From contig JANYBL010000022.1 of NCBI GenBank assembly GCA_025360815.1, forward strand, positions 1 to 36,013: a stretch of 36,013 nucleotides of DNA, in the 5' to 3' direction. The notes beneath the pieces were generated by a model. The model had not been told where the DNA came from, searched no databases, and was given only the letters and a program-made list of their open reading frames with translations. The DNA comes from Burkholderiales bacterium. GTDB lineage: Bacteria; Pseudomonadota; Gammaproteobacteria; Burkholderiales; Usitatibacteraceae. Shown here piece by piece: positions 1-8,072 of the stretch. Each line of letters begins with the position of its first letter. The first letter of the stretch is position 1. A program made the position numbers and the translations under genes.

Positions 1-133
1 CCGGAGCGGCAGGAGCGGCCGCGGGCGCGCTGGCGGCGACCGCGGGAGCTGGAGGTTCATCGGCCGCTCGGGCCGTGAAAGTGAAACCGAGCAGTGTGCT
101 GGCGAGGAGTGCAGAAGTGATTAAGTGCTTCAT
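1..133 (-). CDS. amtB: Ammonium transporter AmtB, N-terminal end only (runs off the window)
   Basis: This open frame starts at an ATG at 133 and runs off the left edge, giving about 44 residues. It begins MKHLITSALLASTLLGF, a basic start plus a hydrophobic core, and continues to a likely cleavage at ARA-ADE. After that comes an Ala/Pro-rich stretch. Proteobacterial Amt proteins are often made with a cleaved signal peptide, and many betaproteobacterial ones have such an Ala/Pro-rich leader before the first transmembrane helix. The gene lies 34 bp after the P-II stop codon on the same strand, the classic glnK-amtB arrangement in which P-II plugs the channel when nitrogen is plentiful. No Amt core motif is inside the window, so the call rests on the leader and the neighbour. 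An unrelated secreted protein is the alternative. Confidence 0.7.
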   Translation of the reverse strand, partial: MKHLITSALLASTLLGFTFTARAADEPPAPAVAASAPAAAPAAP

Positions 134-167
134 AGGTCAGATAGTGCTTTGATGGTTAATAAGCCAA

Positions 168-521
<354 letters not shown>

Positions 522-527
522 TTATTG

Positions 528-557
528 CTTATAAAACGTTTATAAACTGTCTATCAA
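528..557 (-). promoter_or_regulatory. Candidate sigma-70 promoter for glnK-amtB with an embedded palindrome
   Basis: Read on the minus strand, TTGATA (557-552) is followed after 18 bp by TATAAG (533-528). Each matches the sigma-70 consensus at five of six positions. Transcription would start about 15 nt before the glnK ATG, a short leader. The spacer contains a perfect 10-bp palindrome, GTTTATAAAC, at 538-547, which could be an operator. I saw no clear sigma-54 -24/-12 site, but cannot exclude one further upstream inside nadE. Confidence 0.4.
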
Positions 558-610
558 ACAATTTGCATTTCGAAACTGCGCTGAAAATTTGGACTTCATC
601 GACATAACAA

Positions 611-2233
611 CTATTTCGGAAAATATTTGGAGGTAATTGGGTAGCGCCAATCTTTACCAAATCCGCGTTTTGTAATCTTAGCGCCAACTGGCGATTGGCG
701 GCGCTTATATTCATTGATTTTAAGTAATCGCGTGACGCGCTCAACATCGGGGCGCGCAAATCCCATGGCAACAATTTCCGTTGGCGAGCGGTCTTGCTCC
801 ATGAAGAGTTCTACAATTTGATCCAAGATCGCATAATCGGGCAATGAGTCTTGGTCTTTCTGATCAGGGCGCAACTCGGCACTTGGTGGGCGCGTAATCG
901 CCCGTTCCGGTATGACCAACGATTGCTGATTGCGCCACGCGCAGAGCCGATAAACCAGCGTTTTCGCCACGTCCTTCAGAATGGCATAGCCGCCGGCCAT
1001 ATCGCCGTAGAGCGTGGAATAGCCAACCGCCATCTCACTTTTGTTGCCTGTTGTGACTACCATCGCGCCAAATTTATTTGAGAGTGCCATCAGCAACGTG
1101 CCACGTACGCGGGCTTGGATGTTTTCTTCGGTCGTGTCCTCGGCTCTACCGGCGAATTCAGTTGCCAGCGATTTCTTAAATTGTTCGAACATCGGTGTGA
1201 TGCCGATCTCTGAATATTTCACACCATGGAGCGCCGCCATTTCCCGCGCGTCATCGAGAGAAATTTGTGCCGTGTAGTCGGACGCCATCATGACCGCCTG
1301 CACCCGATCCCGGCCCAGCGCATCAACCGCAATCGCCAAGGTAATCGCCGAATCCACGCCGCCAGATAGCCCCAGCAGCACGCCGGGAAAGCCATTTTTA
1401 TTTACGTAGTCGCGCAACGCAATCACTAATCCCCGATAGACGCTGGCTTCCACCGACAGCGTTGGTTGCACCTCGCCGCTAAACGCACCCTCAACAAAAT
1501 CGACGATACCAAGCTGTTCCGCAAACTCGGGGGCCTGAAACGCGACGGTGCCGCCGCCATTGATCGCAAACGAAGCGCCATCAAATAACAGTTCATCTTG
1601 CCCGCCTGTCATGTGGGCATACAAAATCGGCAGGCCGCTCTCGGCCACGCGCGCCTGCACGACGTCGTAGCGCAGGTGCAGTTTCTGAAAATCGTAGGGG
1701 GACGCATTCGGCACTAAAATCATTTCCGCACCGGCGACTTTGGTGGCGGCCACCGGCTCGGCAAACCAAACATCTTCACAAATCAGCACACCAATCTTGA
1801 CGCCTCTGTGCGAAAACACAAACGGTGCATCTCCAGTCGAAAAATAACGCGCCTCGTCAAACACCTGATAGTTCGGCAATTTCTGCTTCAAATACGTCCC
1901 AATAATCTGCCCATCTTCCAGCAGTGACGCGCCGTTATAGAGTTTTCCGTTCTGCATATGCGGGTGACCAACGAGTAGCGATATGCCCGAAACTTGCGAT
2001 GCCAGCTCGCCTAATGCGACTGCGCAACCTTCGCGGAAATCACGGCGAAACAATAAATCTTCCGGCGGATAGCCGCAAAGTGCCAACTCAGGCGCAATCA
2101 GTAGCGTCGCATTTTGCGCTTTGGCATCGGCTGCATATTGCAAAATTTTTACCACATTGCCTGCGAGATCACCAAGGATAGGGTTCATCTGGGCAACGGC
2201 AATGCGGATAGCGGCTCTAGGCGCGGAGTTCAT
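611..2233 (-). CDS. nadE: Glutamine-dependent NAD+ synthetase
   Basis: This enzyme performs the last step of NAD biosynthesis: ATP-dependent amidation of nicotinate adenine dinucleotide using ammonia released from glutamine. The 540 residues comprise two domains. The N-terminal nitrilase-like glutaminase domain shows the Glu-Lys-Cys triad: Glu49 (IAPELALCGYPPEDLL), Lys118 (KQKLPNY) and Cys152 (VLICEDVWF). The C-terminal synthetase domain has the PP-loop LSGGVDSA at about 289-296 and a later TTGNKSE motif. The length fits the two-domain bacterial form. The ATG at 2233 is well placed, with a TATAAT box about 60 bp upstream. It precedes the P-II gene on the same strand, a common betaproteobacterial order. 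Nothing looks broken. Confidence 0.96.
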   Translation of the reverse strand: MNSAPRAAIRIAVAQMNPILGDLAGNVVKILQYAADAKAQNATLLIAPELALCGYPPEDLLFRRDFREGCAVALGELASQVSGISLLVGHPHMQNGKLYNGASLLEDGQIIGTYLKQKLPNYQVFDEARYFSTGDAPFVFSHRGVKIGVLICEDVWFAEPVAATKVAGAEMILVPNASPYDFQKLHLRYDVVQARVAESGLPILYAHMTGGQDELLFDGASFAINGGGTVAFQAPEFAEQLGIVDFVEGAFSGEVQPTLSVEASVYRGLVIALRDYVNKNGFPGVLLGLSGGVDSAITLAIAVDALGRDRVQAVMMASDYTAQISLDDAREMAALHGVKYSEIGITPMFEQFKKSLATEFAGRAEDTTEENIQARVRGTLLMALSNKFGAMVVTTGNKSEMAVGYSTLYGDMAGGYAILKDVAKTLVYRLCAWRNQQSLVIPERAITRPPSAELRPDQKDQDSLPDYAILDQIVELFMEQDRSPTEIVAMGFARPDVERVTRLLKINEYKRRQSPVGAKITKRGFGKDWRYPITSKYFPK

Positions 2234-2292
2234 ATTTAAAATTCTTTAATACTTATTGATGAATAGCGTGCATAAAATTTTTTTCTACGATT

Positions 2293-2322
2293 ATTATACG
2301 GTCAGCTCTAGCGGCCTGTCGG
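2293..2322 (-). promoter_or_regulatory. Candidate sigma-70 promoter for nadE
   Basis: On the minus strand an exact TATAAT (2298-2293) is preceded after 18 bp by CCGACA (2322-2317), a four-of-six match to the -35 consensus. The predicted transcription start is about 50 nt before the nadE ATG. The leader is AT-rich. Confidence 0.4.
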
Positions 2323-2363
2323 ACTTAAAGAATTGAAGCGAAAGGTGACGTTGGCGAGGTCAG

Positions 2364-2418
2364 ATTTTCAGGATTGTCTAGCTAAAAATAGTTCTATTGG
2401 CTAGAAAATTCTGAAAAT
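2364..2418. repeat. Large near-perfect palindrome (hairpin) between nadE and the FemAB-like gene
   Basis: The left arm at 2365-2382 and the right arm at 2400-2417 are inverted copies matching at 16 of 18 positions, and one more A:T pair can be added outside. The 17-base centre contains its own inverted repeat, AATAG-TT-CTATT (2387-2398). The whole 55 bp can therefore fold into one long hairpin with a small asymmetric bulge. It ends 12 bp before a possible GTG start and about 100 bp before the preferred ATG of the plus-strand gene. There is no T-run, so a simple terminator is unlikely. Confidence 0.7.
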
Positions 2419-2519
2419 ATACACTGTCCGTGTCATTTTTCAGCCGATTTCCTTTCAATCTGGCAGGCTGCTGGTATTCCCCACGCGCATTGTTAGCAGC
2501 CATTTTTAAAGTCTCACAC

Positions 2520-3716
2520 ATGCATGAATATGTCGTCAGCGTTGTTGATAGCCTCCACAACATCTCCCCAACTGAATGGGACTCCCTCGCAGCCGACAAT
2601 CCCACGTTAAAGCATGCGTTCCTACAATCTATGATTGATGCAAGCTGTACCACTGCCGAAACTGGCTGGCTACCGCAGTTCATTACGCTCTCCCGTGAGA
2701 TTGACGGTAAACCATGTCTTGTCGGTGCTGTGCCCATGTACATGAAGGGCAACTCGTATGGTGAGTATGTGTTCGACTGGGCTTGGGCGGAGGCTTATGA
2801 GCGAGCCGGTTTGGATTACTTCCCGAAGCTACTGGTGGCAGTGCCATTCACGCCCTGCGGTGGCACGCGCATCATGGCTCACACCCCGGCGGATCGCGAA
2901 ATTTTAATTTCGGCATTGCTGCAAATTGCCCGGCAAAGTGAAGTCTCGTCCGTCCACGTATTGTTTCCCAACGAGCACGAGCACGCAGCGCTGATCGCCG
3001 CCGGCTTTATGTCACGCGCCTCAGTGCAATTTCATTGGTCGAATCTTGGCACGGGCAGTGAAAAATACGAATCGTTCGATGATTTTTTAGCCACGATGAG
3101 TCACGATAAACGTAAAAAAATAAAGCAAGAACGCCGGAAGGTTTCCGAAGCGGGCATTTCATTTGAGCAAAAAACGGGTGCCGCTATCACCGAAGCCGAC
3201 TGGGATTTTTTTCATCGTTGTTATACCAAAACCTACCACGCTCATTTTTCCACACCTTACTTGAACCGCACATTTTTTAAACAAATTGGCGAGCGCATGT
3301 CAGAAAATATTTTGCTTATCCTCGCCAAAAAGGACGGGGTATCCATCGCCGCGTCGCTCAATTTATTCAATGCAACCACACTATTTGGACGTTACTGGGG
3401 CACAACAGAATTTCATTCGGGCCTGCATTTTGAAACCTGCTATTACCAAACATTGGAATTTTGTATTGAGCGTGGCATTCAACTTTTTGAGGGTGGCGCG
3501 CAGGGGCAGCATAAGCTTGCACGCGGCTTTCTGCCCAAAACTTGCCATTCTGCGCACTGGCTGAAGGAACCGCGCTTCGCACACGCCGTGGAGGATTTTT
3601 TGCGCCGCGAAACTGGTGGCGTCGAAACATACGTCAACGAGTTAAATGAAAGCAATCCCTTTAAAAAAACGGAGGATGTTGCAGATCATTCAGTTGAAAA
3701 AATGTTCCTCCAATAG
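2520..3716 (+). CDS. FemAB/GNAT-like protein (DUF482, COG3146 family)
   Basis: The product resembles the family of roughly 380-400-residue proteins with an acyltransferase (GNAT/FemAB) fold annotated as DUF482 or peptidoglycan-biosynthesis-like. Recognisable stretches are the start EYVVSVVDSLHNISPTEWD, the block MSHDKRKKIKQERRKV and the C-terminal FEGGAQGQHKLARGFLP. The biochemical substrate is unknown to me. The frame is open from a GTG at 2430, but those 30 extra residues look like leader DNA. The ATG at 2520 (MHEYVV) matches the family's usual start, giving 398 residues. Neither start has a strong ribosome binding site. The gene is monocistronic, convergent with the next gene and preceded by the palindrome at 2364-2418. 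Family membership is fairly sure; function is not. Confidence 0.82.
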   Translation: MHEYVVSVVDSLHNISPTEWDSLAADNPTLKHAFLQSMIDASCTTAETGWLPQFITLSREIDGKPCLVGAVPMYMKGNSYGEYVFDWAWAEAYERAGLDYFPKLLVAVPFTPCGGTRIMAHTPADREILISALLQIARQSEVSSVHVLFPNEHEHAALIAAGFMSRASVQFHWSNLGTGSEKYESFDDFLATMSHDKRKKIKQERRKVSEAGISFEQKTGAAITEADWDFFHRCYTKTYHAHFSTPYLNRTFFKQIGERMSENILLILAKKDGVSIAASLNLFNATTLFGRYWGTTEFHSGLHFETCYYQTLEFCIERGIQLFEGGAQGQHKLARGFLPKTCHSAHWLKEPRFAHAVEDFLRRETGGVETYVNELNESNPFKKTEDVADHSVEKMFLQ

Positions 3717-3774
3717 CCGTAATTTAGGCAAAAATAATTGTTGTGTCCAATGGACCTGATTGCCAACGGCTATT
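3712..3774. terminator. Inverted repeat spanning two convergent stop codons, possible shared terminator
   Basis: AATAGCCGT at 3712-3720 and its exact complement ACGGCTATT at 3766-3774 flank 45 bases. The arms overlap the TAG stop of the plus-strand gene and the end of the minus-strand gene. A smaller GTCC-AAT-GGAC hairpin lies inside at 3745-3755. There is no clear U-tract, so the terminator role is inferred mainly from the convergent position. Confidence 0.35.
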
Positions 3775-5377
3775 TCTGCGGTGGCCGCTGCCAGTTTCCC
3801 TTGACGGTGAAATAGTCCTCGACGGCATTGACCCATTTCGGGGCGTTGGCATCGTTACCCCAGGCGGCCATGGTGATATTAACGCTTTCACGAACGTGCA
3901 ACGGCACTTTGAGTGGTCGAGTTTGATCCATCAATAATTGACAAATAAATCGATAACCGAGAATCCGCGTGATCAACCGGCAGATCGAAAATCCGGGTAC
4001 AAAAAAACGTACCGCAGCATCGACGGCCCGGGCGATTTGCATTGATGTCGCAAACAGGAATCGCGATGCGAACGATATCCAGCCGCTGAGCCCCAAGTCT
4101 TTTGAAGTGGCTGGTCCGCAAAGATAGCGCGTCAACATCACTGGGAACGGTTTAATGAGCGACAACGGGATGGCCTGCTTCATGGCGTCCATCAACGCGC
4201 GGCCCAGGAGCGGGCGCGGGTCAGGGTTTGCACTTTCAGCTTGTTCGGTTTTATGTTTTTCCTGATCCTGACGACCTCGCGCCTGGATTAACTTAAACAT
4301 CGCCTCCGCCTGCGCCATGGTGTTGGGCATGAGCGATTCGTTGACACCCAAGAAATACGCCATAACGTTCCATGCGTGGAGATAGGCCTCTTCATCGCTG
4401 GCGGAGAAGCCAAGACCAAGCTTGCGCATACTGCGCAAAAAAATATAACTAAAGGTTAGCAGTGTGTATCCCAGATCTTCCTGGTTGCAGGGAACACCAT
4501 CCTCATGCAGATTCCAGCCGCGCGCGAACAGGGTCTGATGCATATTTTGCGTGCCTTCGAGTGTTGCTAACGGCGCGATCACGCCCGCGCCCTGCGTATT
4601 TGGATTGGCGCTCACCGCGCCAGCCATCGCCGCCAAGGCAGCCTCAGGGTTACCGCGCAAGATTAAATTGCGCACCGTTGCGTGGATCAAACGTACTTTG
4701 AACACCTGCGCGATGCCACCCCCTACCGGCGAGGTAAGACCGCCATGCATCATCACTGGAAAGATCATCGCGCCAGTCGAGCGAACACGATATTCGGCGT
4801 GGTTAATCAATTTGCCGGTCGTCTGCAACACCGCAGCCAAGTCGGGAACGACATAACATTCCGGCAAGCTGGCGCAAAATAACAGCGTCACAGAAAGCGC
4901 GCCATAGTCCATAAACAGTTCTTCGGCGCGGGCAATCTTGGCTTTGTCAGCCCATGGCGGCAAACTACTCGCCGCCTGCACATAAGCTTTCAATGGCTCG
5001 GCAATATCCGCGGGAATCCCATGCCCATCCCCGTCCCATTCCACCAAATTTTGATTGTCTGTCCATTGCTCAAAAATTGCACTGACCATGGCGAGCTTTT
5101 GCCAATTCGGCTGCAATTGCGTTTGCCATTGCGGTTGCGGTTGCATCTGCGATTGCGCGCCTGCGACGGCGTTGCCAGATGCGTGCTCGGTCGGAGTGTC
5201 GGGCAACAGCCAATCGCCCAGAATATTATTGATCGTTGTATCGGCGAGCGGGTCGGCCAGATACTGCATGCGATCTAACAGTGCATTCGAAATTTCTAGC
5301 GGCGCTAAAAAAGAAGCTTGGGAGGGCTGGGAAGACTGGAAATGAGCAGTTGTGGCTGAGGGAGTCATTTGCGCCAT
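3770..5377 (-). CDS. MpaB-like oxygenase family protein (DUF2236, latex-clearing-protein-like)
   Basis: The 535-residue protein has the hallmarks of the DUF2236/MpaB family, which includes the haem-b rubber oxygenase Lcp and fungal MpaB. The block KVRLIHATVR (227-236) contains His232, in the position of the Lcp axial haem ligand. Upstream, EYRVRSTGAM (195-204) carries the Arg/Thr pair seen in Lcp-type proteins. Downstream are EDLGYTLLTFSYIFLRSM and YLHAWNVMAYFLGV. No signal peptide is visible, so it is probably cytoplasmic, unlike secreted Lcp. Residues about 75-92 are a Gln/Pro/Trp-rich insert encoded by short DNA repeats (5098-5160). The substrate cannot be deduced; rubber cleavage should not be assumed. 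It faces the upstream gene convergently and stands 188 bp from cphA'. Confidence 0.8.
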   Translation of the reverse strand: MAQMTPSATTAHFQSSQPSQASFLAPLEISNALLDRMQYLADPLADTTINNILGDWLLPDTPTEHASGNAVAGAQSQMQPQPQWQTQLQPNWQKLAMVSAIFEQWTDNQNLVEWDGDGHGIPADIAEPLKAYVQAASSLPPWADKAKIARAEELFMDYGALSVTLLFCASLPECYVVPDLAAVLQTTGKLINHAEYRVRSTGAMIFPVMMHGGLTSPVGGGIAQVFKVRLIHATVRNLILRGNPEAALAAMAGAVSANPNTQGAGVIAPLATLEGTQNMHQTLFARGWNLHEDGVPCNQEDLGYTLLTFSYIFLRSMRKLGLGFSASDEEAYLHAWNVMAYFLGVNESLMPNTMAQAEAMFKLIQARGRQDQEKHKTEQAESANPDPRPLLGRALMDAMKQAIPLSLIKPFPVMLTRYLCGPATSKDLGLSGWISFASRFLFATSMQIARAVDAAVRFFVPGFSICRLITRILGYRFICQLLMDQTRPLKVPLHVRESVNITMAAWGNDANAPKWVNAVEDYFTVKGNWQRPPQK

Positions 5378-5565
5378 ACGATCTCGCTTATTTTAGGGAA
5401 GCTGTTATAAAGGTGGAGCTGGCTCGATGCGACACTTATTGTTGTTTGCTGATTCGATTGATCTTTTTTTGGGTTTTTGGGGGCTTGGAAGGGTCATTAC
5501 GCTGTTAAAAGTTTACGCGAACTTTTTTCTCAAATACGCCATCACTTAATTTCCACCATAACGCC

Positions 5566-7728
5566 CTACCGGTCATCAGCATCGACCATCTTGCTTTCAA
5601 TAAACGCCACCACAGCGGTGCGCGCGGCCTTTTGATGAATTGGTAGCACCACAACGTCACCGGCTTGGGCCCATTGCAGTAAATAACGCGCGGCGGCAAC
5701 CTCGTCGGGCTCATGCACGACCTGCGTTTCGGGGTGTCCTGCTCGTTTGAGTGCCGCTTCCAGCAACGCGGGTACCTCGCCTGGCGCCCGTCCGCGCAAC
5801 ATCGTGGCAATTTCTTTAATGACGACCAGATCTGGTTTGAACGTTGCTGCCGTAGATGCCAGTTCGGCAATCGCTTCTGGCTCCCGATTGCCCGCCTGTC
5901 CCAGCAGCAAGCCTAGCCTTCCAATTTCCGTGGCACCCTCGCCTGCACTTTCTCCTGCACTTTCGCCCGCCCCGTTGCTTGCCCTCTCGCCTGTAACATC
6001 GCCCGCACCACCACCTGCAACGGCGCTTGCGCCCTTGTTAGCGCTTGTGTTTGCGCTTGTGTTTGCGCTTTTATTTGTCATCCGCATTGAGTGCGCGACA
6101 CAGAGCAGCGCCGAGAGGCCCTCGGGGTTGTGCGCGTAATCAACGATCACCGTCACCCCTGCCACCATCCAATGCTCCAAGCGCCCGGGGTTGTCTTGAT
6201 GACGACGCCCAAAGCGCAACAACACTTTCGCGATCGCATCAGGTGCTACGCCGAGTAACGCCGCCGCGGCAGTCGCTGCTGCAATATTTGCGGTGTTGTA
6301 AGACGCCACGCCGCCCATCGACAACGGCATCTCGGCGACACGCCCAAGATCGGTCTCAACACCTTGGTAGGTGAGCCACAAATTACCGTCACGAACGTCG
6401 CAGCAGCAGCCGCCTGCCGCGCGATGCGATACCAACAAGAGATGTTCTTCTTTAAGACTAAACAGCGCCTTGGCACACGTGAGGCTTGCAGCGCGTTCCG
6501 CGCCTGCGACACCTTCCATCAGCACCGGATCGTCGGCGTTCAACACTAACGTTCCAGTCGTGCCGAGCGCCTTACCCACAACGAGCTTCACATCAGCTAA
6601 TTTCGCAATATTATCGATACCGTATTCGCCGAAATGATCTGCGCTGATGTTGGTGACGATCGCCACGTCCGCCGTCTCAACGGCCAAACCGCGCCGCAGG
6701 ATCCCGCCCCGCGCTGTTTCCAATACAGCGGCTTTGACATCAGCATGACGCAGCACGGTTCGGGCACCCGCCGGGCCTGAATAATCACCGCTTTCTAGCT
6801 GCATGCCATCAACGACCACGCCCTCAGTACAGCAATACCCTACGGCGCGCGCGGCTTCGCGCTTTCCGCGCAATGACGACAACATCGCCGCCAGCAAACG
6901 TACCGTTGTGGTTTTGCCATTGGAACCGGTGACCAACACTTTCGGGACATCATATAGCGCATGCCACTGCACTTCGCTAGGCGCGGGGAGCACTAAGCGA
7001 GCGCCGGCATCATCGACAATCGGCCATGACTGGCTACCGGCACCGGCACCAACGGACAGCATTTTGTCGTCAATGAAAAACGGTAGGTGTCTCAGGCGCG
7101 CGGCTTCGCACAATGCATATAGCGGTGGGTTCATTTCGGCGTTGGCTTTTGCTTTGAATACCGCAACAACCGCCTGCCAATCGCCATTGATGGCGTGTAG
7201 GCGATCAAAGGTGGGCGCGCTTTTTCGGTTGCGATGGGCGATGCCATCGTGGATGTTACCGTGAGTGCCATCCGCCAGATCGCTCGTCGGGCTGGACGCA
7301 AAAAAATGCTCCGCGCCTATGGCTTCTTCCCAAGCCCATTCATTCACTTCGGTTGCCGTAAAAAGTTGATGAAACGGTGCCGCCAATGCCAGCATGACAC
7401 CGGCTGCGTGTGGCGCGATCCGGGCGTCGGCCTGCCAACCCAATTCTGTTACCAGTCGGCGCACATTGTCGTGCCATCGTCGATGCGCATTCACATCGAG
7501 TGCGATAGCGCCCACACCGTCGACCAATGCCTCAAGGACCGCGCCAGTACTAGCGAAATAGAGATTTGGCCCCGTCAGGCGGCGGGAATCATCAAAGCAA
7601 GCGAAGGGTTCATGCGGCTCTGATTGCAGTAGTGGTGGTGGCAGCGGTAGCGGAGGTGGCGGAACTGGTTGAGGTGACTCAAGCGGCTCGGTTATCGGGG
7701 GTAGTACCACATTCAGATCTGCACTCAA
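5566..7728 (-). CDS. cphA': Cyanophycin synthetase-like Mur ligase (CphA' paralogue)
   Basis: The 720-residue product carries a Mur-ligase module like the C-terminal half of cyanophycin synthetase. It has the P-loop TGSNGKTT at 267-274, ETARGGILRRGLAV near 337, NADDPV near 397 and VIVDYAHNPEGL near 528. The N-terminal 260 residues show no recognisable ATP-grasp loop, unlike CphA next door. Paired cphA/cphA' genes are known in betaproteobacteria such as Cupriavidus necator. CphA' probably assists cyanophycin synthesis or acts on related Asp-Arg units, but its exact reaction is an inference. The start is a TTG at 7728 whose last bases overlap the cphA stop (TTGA), with GAGAG upstream, so the two are translationally coupled. 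Oddities: a Pro-rich N-terminus (20-33) and a low-complexity Ser/Ala/Gly/Asn insert at about 551-602 built from 12-bp DNA repeats. Confidence 0.8.
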   Translation of the reverse strand: MSADLNVVLPPITEPLESPQPVPPPPLPLPPPLLQSEPHEPFACFDDSRRLTGPNLYFASTGAVLEALVDGVGAIALDVNAHRRWHDNVRRLVTELGWQADARIAPHAAGVMLALAAPFHQLFTATEVNEWAWEEAIGAEHFFASSPTSDLADGTHGNIHDGIAHRNRKSAPTFDRLHAINGDWQAVVAVFKAKANAEMNPPLYALCEAARLRHLPFFIDDKMLSVGAGAGSQSWPIVDDAGARLVLPAPSEVQWHALYDVPKVLVTGSNGKTTTVRLLAAMLSSLRGKREAARAVGYCCTEGVVVDGMQLESGDYSGPAGARTVLRHADVKAAVLETARGGILRRGLAVETADVAIVTNISADHFGEYGIDNIAKLADVKLVVGKALGTTGTLVLNADDPVLMEGVAGAERAASLTCAKALFSLKEEHLLLVSHRAAGGCCCDVRDGNLWLTYQGVETDLGRVAEMPLSMGGVASYNTANIAAATAAAALLGVAPDAIAKVLLRFGRRHQDNPGRLEHWMVAGVTVIVDYAHNPEGLSALLCVAHSMRMTNKSANTSANTSANKGASAVAGGGAGDVTGERASNGAGESAGESAGEGATEIGRLGLLLGQAGNREPEAIAELASTAATFKPDLVVIKEIATMLRGRAPGEVPALLEAALKRAGHPETQVVHEPDEVAAARYLLQWAQAGDVVVLPIHQKAARTAVVAFIESKMVDADDR
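5942..5965. repeat. 12-bp tandem repeat, 2 copies, inside cphA'
   Basis: Two adjacent 12-bp units, CCTGCACTTTCT and CCTGCACTTTCG, encode the Gly-Glu-Ser-Ala repeats in the low-complexity insert of the CphA' protein. They belong to the same insert as the repeat at 6041-6076. Confidence 0.75.
6041..6076. repeat. 12-bp tandem repeat, about 3 copies, inside cphA'
   Basis: GCGCTTGTGTTT occurs twice in a row (6041-6052, 6053-6064), followed by a decayed third copy (6065-6076). On the coding strand it gives Ser-Ala-Asn-Thr repeats. The unit length keeps the reading frame. Confidence 0.85.
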
Positions 7729-8072
7729 TCATCGCTCTCTTTCACGAAGCGCAGGCCGCGTTCATCACGGATAAATCCTGCTGCTTCCAGCGCCGCGTCA
7801 GCAGCACCTTCATCTGTATTTTCTGCTGATGGCGGCGCTAATTTTGCCGACGCCTTTTTGGTTGTCTCGGCATCACTTGTGCCGCCCGCCGGTGAAAACT
7901 TCGTCACCTGCTTCCACGAGCGTGCCAAGGCATCGGCAAAGATTAACAACAAATCGCCGTGTTTGCCCATTTGAAGCGCGGTATCAATCGCCTTTTGTTC
8001 GTCAGGGATAACCTCAATCGCGGCATCATCAACGCCTTGTTTACGTAGCACCTTGGCGAGCATATTCGGCAC
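7725..8072 (-). pseudogene. cphA: Cyanophycin synthetase CphA, C-terminal part separated by a frameshift
   Basis: This frame encodes the end of CphA: VPNMLAKVLR, then VIPDEQKAIDTALQMG, then LLLIFADALARSWKQV. These are the standard closing motifs of the Mur-ligase module. The last ~50 residues form an Ala-rich tail ending GFIRDERGLRFVKESDD. It joins the main frame (7943-10531) if one base is restored, or two removed, near 8077-8083, where the minus strand reads CGC GAT GT GAT GAG GTG. Upstream of its ATG at 8072 the frame already encodes DEV, so that ATG is internal, not a natural start. The frame ends in TGA overlapping the TTG start of cphA'. Whether this is a real mutation or a sequence error cannot be told here. 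Confidence 0.85.

Noticed and set aside
2378-2752. 124-codon minus-strand frame between nadE and the FemAB-like gene
   Set aside because: It is antisense to the FemAB-like gene and contains part of the palindrome; no family resemblance.
3770-5377. Naming this gene a rubber oxygenase
   Set aside because: Only family-level motifs match and no export signal exists; substrate cannot be inferred.
6041-6076. Repeat arrays as CRISPR
   Set aside because: Units are 11-13 bp, directly adjacent without spacers, and partly inside coding sequence; no cas genes are present.
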